DNA of 64,000 bases from Brachionus plicatilis. Taxonomy: Eukaryota; Rotifera; Eurotatoria; Ploima; Brachionidae. The DNA is taken from positions 972,806 through 1,036,805 of the forward strand of contig QEOQ01000658.1 of assembly GCA_010279815.1 (NCBI GenBank), written 5' to 3'. Under the pieces are notes generated by a model, which had not been told where the DNA came from, ran no database searches, and saw nothing but the letters and a program-made list of their open reading frames with translations. Positions 9,715 to 22,318 of the stretch are shown here, piece by piece (the first letter of the stretch is position 1; each line of letters begins with the position of its first letter). The position numbers and the translations under genes were made by a program.

Positions 9715-11543
9715 ATGAACTCAGAAAGATTAGGTTTGACAAAATCAGTATTAAAATGTAACTTTTTTTTTTTTTTTTTAAATAAAATTTTTATAAATTA
9801 AATTAAATTATTAATTTATTTGTTTAGTGGACGAAAATACTTATTTACAACCAAGTAATTTAATTAATAAAAGTTGAATAATTTTAATCACAAACAAAAT
9901 TTCAATAAGGAATGATTCTTCGAGACAACCAGGATCCGGTCCAGGTCAGAATCAGAGTCAAAAAGCCAAGCAAAGGTAAATCGTTGGAAAGACCGGTTTG
10001 TTTTCGAGTAAAAGACGGACGTCCTGTGGACCCATCATCAATCGGTGCACCATTGAGAATTTCATCCAAGCCTCGTCCTTGTGTTCCACGTGAACCAGCT
10101 TATGAGGTTGCTCCAGTTGTTTATTTGAATGCTGACGGAACAGCTAAACGAGGTTCTCCTAATGAACCATCAGCTGAAACTGCAAAAGATCCAGATTGCG
10201 GGTGTCCTGTAGAAAGTTCGGTTGAAAAAACTTTTACCCAGGGAGGGTCGGAAGATGAACCTCTGGTGATCAGAATTGGCCCTTCGGGAGACTTTTCTGG
10301 CGATGGATGTGAAGAAAAGCCAGTCTATAAAATAAACTTCAAAGATAATGTAATGAATGTGACTAGTAATATAGATTTTTTGGTCAAAAAACTGGAAAGA
10401 ACCAAGAGCTCTGACGATAAAGATGCCGATGTTCAGAAATATTTAATCAAGCCTATATCAAAAAATTTTCCTCCTGTGACAGTAACTGTTAGACCAAATC
10501 CTGCTGGAAACCAGAGTGTCACAGTCAACGAAACTAGCTCGGATGAAGAAAGCAAAAGAACCCAATCTGTTCCAAATGAATATGCCGAGCCACCAGCTCA
10601 AACAAGAACCAGAACTGTTCAACCAACTATGGCTCCACAACAACAAACACTCTATACACCAGAGCAATTAGCTGCTGCTTATCAACAGCAACAAGCGGTC
10701 GTTCCAACTCAACAAGCTGTTGTTTATCAGCAGCAGCAAGCAGGCGTACCACCTCAGCAAACTGTTCCCTATCAACAGCAACCTGCACCACCTCAGCAAA
10801 TTTTGGCGCAAGCTCAGGCAGCTCAACAAGCTGTTGCAGCAGCTCAGCAAGGTCAATTCACTCCAGAACAAATAATGGCTGCAGTTAGAGAACAACAACA
10901 AACAAACCCAAATTCGGTTCAGTTTACTCCTGAACAATTAGCCGCTGCTTACCAAGAGCAACAAAGTGGACAAGCTGAATTTAAAGTGTCACCAGAACAG
11001 TTAGCTGCGGCTTACAAAGAACAACAAGCCGCAAATCCAGGTGCCCCTCAATATCAATTTTCTCCAGAACAGTTGGCTTCTGCTTATCAACAGCAACAAG
11101 CTGGTCTTCCACCACTTCCTCAAGCTGGCGCACAGCAACAAGCTCCAGCCCCAACTCAATATGCTCAGACAGGAGCTCAACCACAAGCTTATGCGTATCC
11201 ACAACAGCAAGTTCCAGCTCAAACCCAATATGCACAGCCTGGCCAGTATGCCCAACAAGCTGCGTATCCACAACAGCAAGTTCCAGCTCAAACCCAATAT
11301 GCTCAACAAGCTCCAGCTCCGACCCAATATGCTCAGCCAGGAGCTCAACCACAGGCCTATGCATATCCACAGCAACAAGCTCCAGCCCCAACTCAATATG
11401 CTCAGCCAGGAGCTCAACAACAAGCTTATGCATATCCACAACAGCAAGCTCCAGCTCAAACCCAATATGCTCAACCAGGAGTCCAGCAGCCAACTCAACA
11501 ACCATTCCAATTTTCGCAGTTTCCTCCTCAAGTTGCTGCCTAA
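9715..11543 (+). CDS. Glutamine/proline-rich repeat protein with prion-like C-terminal half
   Basis: I read three exons (9715-9757, 9828-9854, 9910-11543), with phases that agree, giving about 566 residues starting MNSERLGLTKSVLKLDENTY. Function unknown. The first ~260 residues are charged and Ser/Pro-rich with a few Cys. Residues ~265-420 carry five copies of a motif like FTPEQLAAAYQEQQ, separated by Gln-rich linkers. The rest is tandem APAPTQYAQPGAQPQAYAYP-like units. There is no signal peptide or membrane segment, so it is probably intracellular. Low-complexity Q/Y/P composition suggests self-association, which is inference. A TATA box and octamer-like site lie upstream. Confidence 0.85.
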
Positions 11544-11924
11544 AATAAGCAACGATAAAATTTTAGAATAATTTTTGTTTATCTTTTGATATTTTTTTTT
11601 TGATAAGGTTTTCAAAACAATTTTAGAAATTCAATTAAAATAAGTCGTTCTTACAAATAAAATTAATAGGTTTGGTTTTTTTAAAGAAATATAATAAAAA
11701 TGAATGCTTTTATAAAATAAATGTATTGGTTTTAGTTTGTAGGAGAAGAATTCCATGATCCAGCATTTTAATTCTAAATTAACTCCTACTTCTTAATTTA
11801 ATAAATTTTAAAATTAAAAAGCCTTTTTTTGATGTTTTTGATGAGAAAATTTCCCTTTTTATTAGAGAAAAATAAAGGAAATAGTAATTCTATAATTTTA
11901 AATGGCTTATACGGTGCTGCTACG
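11544..11924. other. 3' flank of the glutamine-rich gene
   Basis: Contains AATAAA-type signals near 11656 and 11710 that could end the transcript. Nothing else seen. Confidence 0.4.
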
Positions 11925-12795
11925 ATACTTTGAATTCACCATATTTTACGTAAATTATGGTAATCTAAAAAACGGCATTTATCGTTAAAAAATGATACTT
12001 ATCGTAAATTACCAATAATTATTGTAAAATTCAGTGAACAAAAAAAATTCCGATATATCTCGAAAAATTATAATTATTATTAGTATTAAAAAAAGATATT
12101 CAATCCGAATTTAGTGATCTAAGATATGTTTAATCAATAAAAAATTAAAATTTGTAATAATTTTTTTTACTTTTTTAACATGATTTATATATTTCTTACA
12201 TTTTTCAACCGTCGAAGTTTTTTGAAAACCATTTATAGCTAAATTCACTAGAGTCCGATTGAATATATTTTTTTAATACAGCTCTATATATATGATTTTT
12301 GATAATTTTTGTATTTAATAAAAAAATTTAATATGTTCGTACTTAATATTTAATATGTTCGTACTATGTGAAATTCATTCTAAAAGTAATAAATAATATT
12401 ACAATATTAATTTTCATAATTTTAAAAAAAAAAATTTAATATAAAAACAAAAAATCCATTTTCCCTTTTTTGTTGAATTTTTACAATTTTTCATCTTTTT
12501 TACAAAAATTTACCGAAATTTACGTCAATTTTCGTCAAAAAATACAGTCAAATTTTTTTTTTTTAATTTTACTTTTTCAAAAAATCGAAAAAAAATTTTT
12601 TCCCATGAAAATTGTTTTTTTTCGAGAAATTTTGGATTTTTTTTTTCACTGAATTTTACAATAATTATGGGTAATTTACTATAATTATCCTTTTTTGACG
12701 ATAAATGCCGTTTTTTTGATTGCCATATTTTACGCTAAAAATTGCAACATATCGTGAATTTACCATAATTTACCTAAAATATGTTGAATTCAAGG
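11925..12795. mobile_element. Foldback element with long inverted arms
   Basis: The left arm (about 11928-12045) includes TTGAATTCACCATATTTTA, AACGGCATTTATCGT and TATTGTAAAATTCAGTG. The same blocks recur in reverse complement and reverse order at about 12645-12795. Inside, a second pair of inverted blocks (around 12095-12125 and 12230-12275, core ATTCAATC) extends the palindrome. No coding sequence lies between them. This is probably a non-autonomous DNA transposon of about 0.87 kb. I could not define an exact target duplication. Confidence 0.6.
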
Positions 12796-12884
12796 TTTTT
12801 TCGATATTTGGTCAATTTTTATTTTATTTTTAAAAAACGTATTTTTTTTATTTATTCGTTAATTTTTAAAAAATATATATAAAA

Positions 12885-13318
12885 AATCGAGGTTAGGAGG
12901 AAAAGAGGGGACTTGATACAAATTTATAAAATCAAAAAAGGTTTCGAAGAGGTAGAACTGGGTCTAAGAAATACAGGGGACACAGTAGGAGCTAATAGAA
13001 GACACAACAGTCAGATAATAAGGGAAAAATTTTTTAAAGTACCCATGAGGGATAATTTTTTACTGAACCGCAGCGCTACCACCTGGAATATGTTACCCTC
13101 GGAGATAGCAGAGGCGGAAACGGTTAACCAATTTAAAGCCAGAATTGACCGACATATGGCCTCGGAGACTTGGAGGAGATCGGTCTACCGAAGCTGAAAT
13201 TGATGAACTTATGAAGTATGTGGCCATAACCAAAACCACAAGCTGACAAAGTGCAGCGTTATAAACTGCACTCACACTTTATGTGTTACAGCTTACACTA
13301 CTACTACTACTACTATAT
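12885..13318 (+). mobile_element. 3' end of a LINE with (ACT)n tail
   Basis: The frame reads RRKRGDLIQIYKIKKGFEEV, then GDTVGANRRHNSQIIREKFF and DNFLLNRSATTWNMLPSEIA, ending VYRS with a stop at 13195-13197. RGDLI near the start and F..NR....WN.LP..I are hallmarks of the C-terminus of CR1/jockey-like LINE ORF2. About 100 bp later the element ends in ACTACTACTACTACTACTAT. It is 5'-truncated just upstream of the RGDLI motif. It adjoins the foldback element on its left. Confidence 0.8.
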
Positions 13319-15480
13319 AATATTAAAAAATATGTTTATATGAATGTCTTAAATTATTAAATTAAAGTTGGATTTTTTTAAAATTTTTTTAATTTATTGA
13401 TAAATTAAATTGTCATAGCAGAACAATAATTTACTAGAAAAATGGGAGCAATAATTTTTGATTTATTTATTGCTTGTTAATTATCAAATCAATTTTTAGT
13501 TATACTTTTCATTTTTAGTAAATGATCAAAACCAGAAAAAATCAAAATTTTTGTTCTCACAAAACCATCTTAATATTTCAAAGAACCTAATAGACATTTT
13601 TCAATAAGCAGCGAAAAAATTCAAAAATTGATAAATAATTAATTAATCAAAAAAAAATACAGACTTTTTATAGAAATTTTATAGTTTTTTAAATAATTAT
13701 CTTTATAGAATAAATACTGAAATTCTTAAGACCACTCTTTAAAGAATTTTTTAAGAAAAGGCGTCCGGAAAACTTTAAAGAATCTTTAAAAGTCTTTAAA
13801 TTTTTTTTGACCAGGAGGTTTAATTGAGAATGTTAAATTGCGTGCAAAAGAGGTATAGAAAATGAAATGAATGGGAAGTGCTATTTCAGCTGAATGCACT
13901 TCAATGAAAAGAACCTAGATTTTAATACATTGTACAAATCTCAGAGTTATTCCTTATATTCAAAACGATACTAAGAGATGGCTTCGAAACAACATAATCA
14001 ATAGGTATATCGAATATGTTTGATGAGTATTTAAAATGGAATGTTACAAGTAATTCAGTCAGAACTGAATAAATCGTTAGTTCTACATTCAGTAACTCAA
14101 TTTGTTTAAAAAATGAGGCCCAGGACTTCCGCATAAAGCTTATTCAAAGAATAAAAACCCAAATAATTTAATTGATCAATGAATTGTCTTGTCTTTTTTC
14201 ATTTTTTTCACACGTTTCTTTACATTTTCTTATTCTACTTTAGAAAATATTTCTGTTCCTATTTGATACAATATTTGCTACATTTTTTTATTTAATTGTG
14301 GCAAATTAAGATAAACTTAATTTAATTTGACATCAAAAATGGAACCGCTGTGTTATGCCTCATGTAGCTACGTAACTAGTCAATTCAATTTAATTACCTT
14401 TGTGTCAGATTTTTGAGTTTTTTAAATTTTCAAAAATTTTTTTCATCTCTTTTGGGCTTGATTACAATTATATTAATTTAAATAAATGTTTTAAAATATT
14501 GATTTTGAACTTCTTTCAAGTCCCTTTTCAAAAAATAGTTCTCCACTTCTGAGAAATATTTAAAAAATTATAAATTTCAATATGATGTTATAGGTCTAAA
14601 TTTTTTTATTAAAAATGGTTTTAAGAATTTTGTAATTAAAGAATTTAAAGCATATAACAATTTATATTTTCTTTCTGATTTTTTTAATTAATAACATAAT
14701 TAAATTCTTTAAATAGATTTTGCGATAATTGCGATTGTGAACAATTCATAAGAATTATTCAATTAAATGCTCCAAATTCGAGAAAAATACCAAATAAAAT
14801 TTTTTTTGATCATGATAAAATTTTAATAAAATTTTTCTTTTCGTAAATGAGATAGAATTCGATATAAAAATATTTGGCCAGATTGCAGCCCATCTTCACC
14901 ACTAGAAGGTTTAAAAAGGTAAACGTTCATAAAAGAGAAAAATATTTTTAGATAACTTTTATTTTAGAGAAAATAAATAAATAGAGAAGGTAAATTAGAA
15001 TTTTTTATAAAAAATGATTATTAAATAAACTTTTATAAAAATGAGACATTTTATTTTACATATTTTTCGTTTAAATAAAATGAAAGTATCTAAACTTTAT
15101 GAAAAATAACTTAGATTTAAATTATATCATATGAATTTTCATAACAATCGCCTGGTAAATACATTTTAAAAAATCAATATTAATTCAGATATCTTTAGGA
15201 TCCTAATAATTGTAAATAAAATTTAAAAATTTACTTTTTTTTTTTATAAATAATGACAATTTAAATAGATGCTCTTGGCAAAAACTTCATAATTTAAAAC
15301 TCTAGTTAAAATCAACAAAACACAAGTGGAAGATAATTACTCTATCAAGGTTTATCTTTGTTTTTCATCAAAAAAATGTCATTTTATTTAGACAACTAAA
15401 ATAATAGACTCCTTTTTCTCCTAACTTAAAAACTCAAGTAATTTAATCTGGTTACTTTATTAAACTAAATAGATAGCTCG
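13319..15480. other. Gene-poor stretch of about 2.2 kb
   Basis: Mostly A+T-rich with stop codons in all frames. Around 13820-14130 the composition is slightly less extreme and broken frames exist on both strands, but nothing matches a family I know. Confidence 0.4.
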
Positions 15481-15489
15481 TAACAAACG

Positions 15490-15526
15490 ATGCAAATCAT
15501 GTGCCATTTATGTCGCCTATATAAAT
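15490..15526 (+). promoter_or_regulatory. Candidate promoter: perfect octamer ATGCAAAT and TATA box
   Basis: ATGCAAAT at 15490-15497 is the canonical POU-domain octamer. TATATAAAT at 15518-15526 is identical to the TATA box of the first glutamine-rich gene and lies 70 bp before the ATG at 15596. Confidence 0.55.
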
Positions 15527-15595
15527 CTAAAAATAATCAAATTTTTAGTAATATCGATGAAATTTTTATAATTTTTTATAAAATAATATAAAATA

Positions 15596-17519
15596 ATGAA
15601 AGTAGAGAATCAGACTCTGATTTCCAAATCGACTTATCAAACATCACCTATTAGTAAGCACAATTTAGAATATTTTTTACTAATTTTTAAAATTTTTAAT
15701 CAAAGATGAAACTTCAAAAATAAAAAAAGGCTGCCAACCGAACATTTCGGATGAGACCATTAACATTGATCCGTATTTGTTAAGCATAAAACTGAAAAAA
15801 GCCATTCCATCAATAGACAAAGACATATCTGATTTGAATCAGACAATTTGTCACTTAATTTACTCCAACAAAAACATGGCTAATGAGGCAAAGCGTCGTG
15901 GTAGCAAGTCCAGAAAAGTGACCACCAAACCTCCGATAGACTACTCAAGCTCAGATAAAGAGAAAATAGATGAGGAAAAAAGCAAAGATTCGGCATATGA
16001 ATCCAATTTAAAATCACCTTCTAAAAATAAAGTTTTCGAAATGAGCCGATTGTCACGAGAGGCTAAATTTCAATTAGAAAAATCAAGATCTAGAAAAAAT
16101 GATAGATCCTCAAATAGAATGTCAAAGGAGCGGTCTAAATCGCGGAAGTATCGGGCCCAAAGTTCGGGCATCATCGAGCCCAATCTAAACTTTCATTTTC
16201 ATCAGGACAAAATAGCTGAGTCTTATCAAAGAGGAATTTCTGTTCATTCTCGTACAAGAGCGCCTTCAAATTTAAGGGCTCCTAGCAAAGCTAAAATCAC
16301 ATCGTCAAGACACAATATTCACATAGAAAAAAATATACCTGATTTTCCCATACCACTTCCTGATGAAAGCAGTGAGTATTTAATTCTTCCGACAAAGCAT
16401 TTTTTTCCCGTTCCTCCTGTTGAAAAAATTAACTATGCACCTAATAAGTTCAGACACCATCATAACCATCAACAGCATCAGGCCAAATACCAGCCACTTA
16501 ATCAGAACTTTTACCAGCACACTGAACCAAATCATTTTTATACAAATCATCCAAAAGAACCGCCACAGCAGCACTATTATCCTACAGCACAGAATGAGAA
16601 GCCACAGCAGCACTATTATCCTACAGCACAGAATGAGAAGCCACAGCAGCAATTTTATCCAAAAACTCAAAATGAGCAGTCCCAGCACCATTTTTTTCCA
16701 GCAACACAGAATGAACAGCCCCATCAACACTTTTATCCAACAGCACAAAACGAGCAACAACAGCATTTGTACCATAATCAACCAAATGATCAAAATCAGC
16801 AGTTTTCTCAGCAGCAAATACAACCACAAGTTCCTCAGTTAAATCAGCAGCAAATTGTACAAAATGGCCAGCAAATTCAAGTAGATCTTACTCCACAGCA
16901 AGCTCAACTGTTTTTGAATTCGAACCCGGCGCAACAAGCCGAAATTATAAACAAAATTCAGCAACAAGTTTTGAGCTCACAGTTTCCGCCGGGAACCCAA
17001 GCCGAGGTTCAAGTTCAACCCCAACTAGGACAACAACAACAACAACAAAACGCCGGCTTATCATCAGTGCAACAATTGGAAATGACCTTACAAAAATTAC
17101 AAAATTTGTACATAAATCCAGCAATGCAGCAATACCAACAACAAAATCAGCAATCAGATTTGGGGATGCAATACTTGGCTTTACAAAATCAGAATCAACC
17201 GATGGATATGGTCAATAACAGCCAACAATCGACACAGCAACAAATTCAAAATTTGCTAAGCTTACAACAACAACAGCAGCAACAAAATGCTGGCATGTAC
17301 AATCAAAACCACGGGCAGCAATATTACAATGCAGTGCCCCAGGATATTCAGGCAGCAGGTTCTAAGCATCAGCAGACTCAGCAAAGCCAATCTCAAAATC
17401 AGCAGCAATACTTTTTAAATCAAAATCAAATAAATGGGCCAGCTGGGCTAAAATCTTCTAAAATGGGTATGAACTTTTTAGGCATGATGTTCGATCAGCC
17501 GAATCAAAGTCAATATTAG
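15596..17519 (+). CDS. Glutamine-rich repeat protein with basic N-terminal region
   Basis: Two exons, 15596-15653 and 15706-17519, join in phase across a 52-nt intron and give about 623 residues starting MKVENQTLISKSTYQTSPIN. Function unknown. Residues ~60-190 are rich in Ser, Lys and Arg and could bind nucleic acid or be phosphorylated. Residues ~285-365 contain about six tandem units like PQQHYYPTAQNEK. The remaining ~250 residues are Gln/Asn-rich and prion-like, with one amphipathic stretch (VDLTPQQAQLFLNSNPAQQA). There is no signal peptide or membrane helix. Composition and promoter match the gene at 9.7 kb; the two may be distant paralogues, though only low-complexity sequence is clearly shared. 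Confidence 0.85.
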
Positions 17520-18027
17520 GCTTTATATTAAAAATGAATTGTAGAACAAAAAATAAATTGGTCTAGTCAACAAAAATAGTTTTAAACTTTATAGAACCAA
17601 CATTAAAAAACTCGTTTAAAAACGCGAAATGCATGACTAGAAAATTGTCTATTAAAAAATAAAAATTTAACTTATTCAAATAATATAAATACATTTGTAT
17701 ATATTTTAAAAGCTTTTAGCAATGTTAAATAATTTTGGTATATTTGACTTAAATGATAACACACAGAAAGAAATTCTAATATTCAAATAAAAATTTAATT
17801 TAATTCTTTAAATTTTATCTTTTGAACTAAAATTTAATACTTGTCCATTTATTAAAAGTTCTAATAAAACAAGAGTCCTTGAGTCATAAATTATCCTTCT
17901 GTATTATCAAATAGATTATACTTGTTCTTTGTGAAAATTTTCCACCTTTAACAACTAAGAAAATTCCAATCTGTTAATTATTTCCGTTTAAAACTATTCC
18001 CAAAAAAATTATGAGAAACTAGAAAAA
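17520..18027. other. Intergenic, nothing recognised
   Basis: A+T-rich sequence following the glutamine-rich gene. AATAAA occurs at about 17551 and could end that transcript. Confidence 0.4.
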
Positions 18028-18318
18028 TTATCCTATAAATACTTTTGCTATTCCTCGCCAATTGTCAAAAATAATTTTTTTATCTTTCTTAGAAAACTTG
18101 ACTATAAGGCCTTTTGACCAGTCCTCTGGTATGATTTCTTGCCGCCATATCTTGCTGAATATTTTTATTTTGATTACTCCGTCAGCTTTCAAAATTTCTA
18201 CCGTGACTTCATCAATACCTGGGACTTTTCTGTTCTTCAGAGTCTTCACCGCAGCTTCTATTTCTTTTTGAAAAGACACGAGTGTGCGAGCTGGTTCAGG
18301 TTGGAGAGACACCTAAAA
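18028..18318 (-). pseudogene. N-terminal RT fragment of a LINE
   Basis: The frame reads LKNRKVPGIDEVTVEILKAD, IWRQEIIPEDWSKGLIVKF and FDNWRGIAKVF. PG.DEVT.E.LKA and IPEDW..GLIVK with DNWRGI mark the first RT blocks of a non-LTR element. The fragment is cut at both ends and lacks the catalytic core, so it is inert. Confidence 0.7.
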
Positions 18319-18718
18319 TGACTTGTGACAATTTGCGAGGGCTGGCGGACTTTTCCGACAAGTTCCTTCCGATAAGTCATATCCGATAATTTTAAATAAA
18401 TGAAATAACACAATTAATTTATAAAAATTAAAATTTTTGAAATTTAATTTTAGTAAAATTATCAAAATACTCACAGACACAAATATCGTACTACCCATAT
18501 TTTTGATAGATAAATCCACGAAAATCAACGCACTTATTTTCAAAAACTTAATTTTAACTCCGCACCATTAACTAGGATCAAATTTTTTTTAATAATAAAA
18601 CTTTTTTTAATCATTTTTAATTTTTTTTCTTTTTTCAATTTGTAAACCCGCACCATAACTAAAGCTTGAATTTTTAAGTATTTAAAAATTATTATGGTTA
18701 TTTTTTATTTCCACTTTT

Positions 18719-18772
18719 TTATTTATTTATTTATTTATTGAATTGAATTAACCTCCTTTAAGAAGAAGTAAA
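18719..18772 (-). repeat. LINE 3' tail (hairpin class A, minus orientation)
   Basis: On the minus strand, TACTTCTTCTTAAAGGAGG and TTAATTCAATTCAATA are followed by four AAAT units. It matches the tails at 8754, 31181, 47021 and 48371. No RT is attached. Confidence 0.6.
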
Positions 18773-19238
18773 AGAAAATAAAAATAAATTTTTTTTTTTG
18801 TGTTTTTTCGTTTTTTTTTAAAATGAAAAATTATTGCTGGGTCATGCTAGAATTTTTGGTTTTTAACCCGCCGTTATTACAGGATTTTTGAGTTTTTACG
18901 CCGCGTTTAAACATGAAAAAAGATTTTTAAATATTTTGGAAATCGAAGACATTAGGTGCTTTTCATTTTAAGATGATGATTTAAAAAATTCTACTTTTTA
19001 TAAAAAAATAAAATTTTTTCAACTAGTGAAGATTTTTAAAATATTTAGAATATTCTTTGTTATCATATGTTTTAATATAAAATTAGATAAAATTAAATTT
19101 TTACACCAATTTATTTATTAATAAAATAATCTGATAAAATTTACATAAAAAGGTTATATTTGAAAATTAAATTATTTTTTGAAAAAATTAATTCAATTGC
19201 GCTAGTAATTTACAAGTAAAAAAATGTTAATAAAATGT
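18773..19238. other. Intergenic, nothing recognised
   Basis: A+T-rich; 3' flank of the GCNA gene. Confidence 0.35.
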
Positions 19239-20848
19239 TTACTTAGTCGAAAGTAATTTAAAGTTTTTGCTTAACTCTTGCATAACATCTTTGTGACTAT
19301 TTAAATTTCTTTCTTTTTTGACGCTTCCATAATTTTCTTTTACAAATAATGCAAATTTATTTGGTTGTCTTGGAGTCAACAATTTGTTATCCGCTTGATT
19401 TTGTCTCGGTGTCACCGGAGCTCCGTGTAATTCCGACCTTATTTCATCGAATCTATCTTCCATCAGCTGTTTCCTATAATTATTCACTAAATCAGTGTTT
19501 TTTGTTGAATTTTTAATTATTTCAAATCTTCCGTGACAAATTCCGCATACTTCTTTTTCAATATTGATCGATTTAGAAAATCTGTGTATCCTTTTTATTT
19601 TAATTTAATCAAAAATTAATTCAATTTAAAATAATTTTTTTTAATGTATACTCTAGATGACATCTTGTGCACTTGAAAATAAATTTTTTTGTAATTGAAT
19701 AAGAATGAGTCACAGTAATCTTAGGAATGTGTCTAAAAGCAAAATTAACTTTTTTTGTCCAACTCTTCCATATCGGACCATGATTATCGTTACATCTGCT
19801 GACCAAAAAAGCGGCAGCATGGCACATTTCATGAGCCAATGTGTCCCTGAGTCTCTCTGGATCAGTGCATACCTTAGTGGATACATGAATTTCACAGCTT
19901 AGGTCTCGTGATGAATATTTACAATATCCAGCAGTAGAGGTTATTTTATCGCTCCATACCAGCTTCATGTCCATTGGCAATTTATTGTCAAAAGCATTTT
20001 TATTAAACAGCCGGAAGCATTCGTTAAGCAGCTCTTGCCGCACTAATTTTAAATGAAATTTTTTAATGTAATATTCAACTCTTGGATCCCTAAGACTCTC
20101 GTCCTCAAGATTTCTACTCAACGATTCAATAAAAGATAATTGTTTAACAGGCTCTTTTTGTCTAGGTATAAAAGCTGTTTTGACTAATCTTAAATTATTT
20201 TCGAATCTTTCCGGATTTTTTTTTGGAGTTTTGAAGCAAGTTTGATTTGACTCTTTATTAATGTTGGTTTTTTTCTTGAAAATGCGTGAAAAAGAATCAT
20301 CATTTTCCGAATCTGAAGAACTGTTTTTGATAATTGAATTCTCTGAATCTGATGATGACCATTCTGATTTTTTGAAATTTTTTTCTCTTAAATTAGTGTG
20401 TTATAATTCAAAGATTTTAATTTTCCAAAAATTTACTCTTCATTTTTAACTAATGAATTTGTAGTTCTGATGTAGAATAGCTGCAAATCGCGTTCGTATT
20501 GTTCATCAAAATCATCTGAATCCGATTTATTAGAGCTTTCAGAATATGATTTAGAATCATTTGTATTTTTAATGCGGGAATGAATTAATTTTCTGCTTGT
20601 TTTCTTTTTAATTATATTTTTTTGATTATTTTCTCCATCCGATTCATCGTCTACACTACTATCAACAATAAAACCTTTGAGGTCTTCATTTTTAATTTCA
20701 TTGTCATTTTCTTTTGGTCTATGTTGACTTAAGACTGGCAGAAATGTATCAATTTTTTTTAATTCTAAAAATTAATTTAACTCACATTTTTCAAAAGCTT
20801 CATCATTTTCACTCGAAGATGGATCCTTAGGTTTTTTTTGCTTAGCGG
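19239..20848 (-). CDS. GCNA: GCNA-type SprT metalloprotease, exons 2-5 (catalytic part)
   Basis: Germ cell nuclear acidic protein family. These proteins act on DNA-protein crosslinks in germ cells. Exons in transcript order are 20786-20848, 20437-20734, 19652-20386 and 19239-19590, with introns of 51, 50 and 61 nt and matching phases. An acidic Ser-rich disordered region, including LKGFIVDSSVDDESD (a plausible SUMO-interaction motif), leads into the SprT domain. The zinc-protease motif HEMCHAAAFLVSRCNDNHG carries both His of HExxH and the third His. A zinc ribbon follows (CTRC, then CGIC). The C-terminus reads PNKFALFVKENYGSVKKE, the HMG-like tail typical of GCNA. The gene looks intact. The first exon is probably at 22319-23390. 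Confidence 0.9.
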
Positions 20849-22318
20849 CTAAAATTTTTCCAATTTTTTAATTAAAGTATTGATTTAAATTATATTAAAT
20901 TAAAATTTTAAATTTAACTAAGAATAATGGAAATTCGATTTTTGATTTTTTTGCTATAATTAAAAAAAATATCTAAAATAAGATCTGAAAGATATGCTAA
21001 TATTTTGGTCATATTAATTACTTTCCTTTAATATACCTAGACTAATGTAATGAAGTAAAATCATGCATTTTCATGTCAAATTTAAATGTCTCAAAAAATC
21101 ATTTATAAACAATTTAATTCTATTATTTTTTTTTTTACATTTTTAAAATAAAAATAAAAAATTGAATTTTATGTAACTTACAAATTTTATCTTGATTAAT
21201 AATTTAAAGAAGAAGTTATGAAAATTCGGTAATGCAGTGTTTTTAAGGAGTATTAATGAAAAAATAATTAATCGCCTTTAATTCTATAAAAAAATTCTAT
21301 GATAAATTTTCTATATTTTTCAATTATATGAACTAAACGCTCAATCCTTTAATTTTCTCCTTTTTCTAAGCAATCTGAATGAATTTCTGGGCGGATCCTA
21401 TACTTTTTCGGACAAGGATTATATACTGTCCTGATTAAAAAAAAACTTTTTAGAAAAGGACCATATTTTCTTCAGAAATCTTGTCAAGATCCTAATGAAT
21501 GAATCTGAATGGGAATTTTTCCTGGGGAATGCGCTTATATAATGAATTTGCATTTCATTACAAAAAGAAAGGACCTAATTTTAATAATAGAACAGAATCA
21601 TTTTCATGATCATTATTCAAAATAAAAATTAGATAAAGAATGAAGATTTTACAGCAAGATAGAATAATTGTTGCATCTTGTACGACATTTTCCATGTGAA
21701 TACACTCACATACACAATGTATTCAGAAGCGTAGTCAGAGAGAGGCTGAAGGGTGCTCAAGTCTCCCTATACACAAATTTAAAGGAGCTGAGACCCTTTT
21801 TAAAATGTCATAAATGTCAAAAATAGTCATAAATTTTCAAAAAAATTAGAAAATTGGATTTTTTAATTTATTTGTTTCTATTTTTCTAAATATTTTAGTA
21901 CTCATAAATATTTTTTTGTAAATTTCATCTTATGAAAAGTAATTTTTGAAAAAAAAATTTTCCCACTTTGAGCCGACTTATAGATATTTAGCTTTTCCTT
22001 CATAGATTATCTTGAATTTAAACAAAAGAAAAATACCCGCAAATTCGTTGCAGATTATGTAAACATCATGTTAAAAGGAACTGAAAAAGTAAAAGGATCT
22101 AGGATAAGCAAAATGTGGAATTCCATAACCAGAGTATTGAAAAAATTTCAATAAAAGTAAACCAAATAATAGTTACAATAATAAAAACAAAAAAAAAAAT
22201 TAAATTTAAATCAATTGACTGAATAGTAAAGATATATTCATATTTTTTTTTGTAATTATCAATTTTTAATTTAAATATCAAATAATTGGAGGCATTTAAT
22301 AAAAAAATGTGAACCTAC
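20849..22318 (-). other. Probable long intron of GCNA (1,470 nt)
   Basis: Stop-rich A+T sequence between the donor GTAGGT at 22318 and the acceptor TTTTAG at 20849. Splicing here would keep the frame (one leftover base on each side). At nearly 30 times the usual intron length it is exceptional in this window. I see no transposon with clear ends in it. Confidence 0.5.

Noticed and set aside
10458..11615. Long minus-strand and alternative-frame ORFs over the Q-rich gene
   Set aside because: They are shadows of CAA/CAG/CCA repeats; the plus-strand frame has upstream exons in phase.
16380..16842. Overlapping ORFs opposite the second Q-rich gene
   Set aside because: Low-complexity shadows of the repeat array.
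20735..20785. A 21-nt intron or a nonsense codon in GCNA at GTGAGT...TTTTTAG
   Set aside because: Using the first AG gives a 21-nt intron and an in-frame TAA. The next suitable AG (CTGCCAG) gives a 51-nt intron with an open frame, the local norm.
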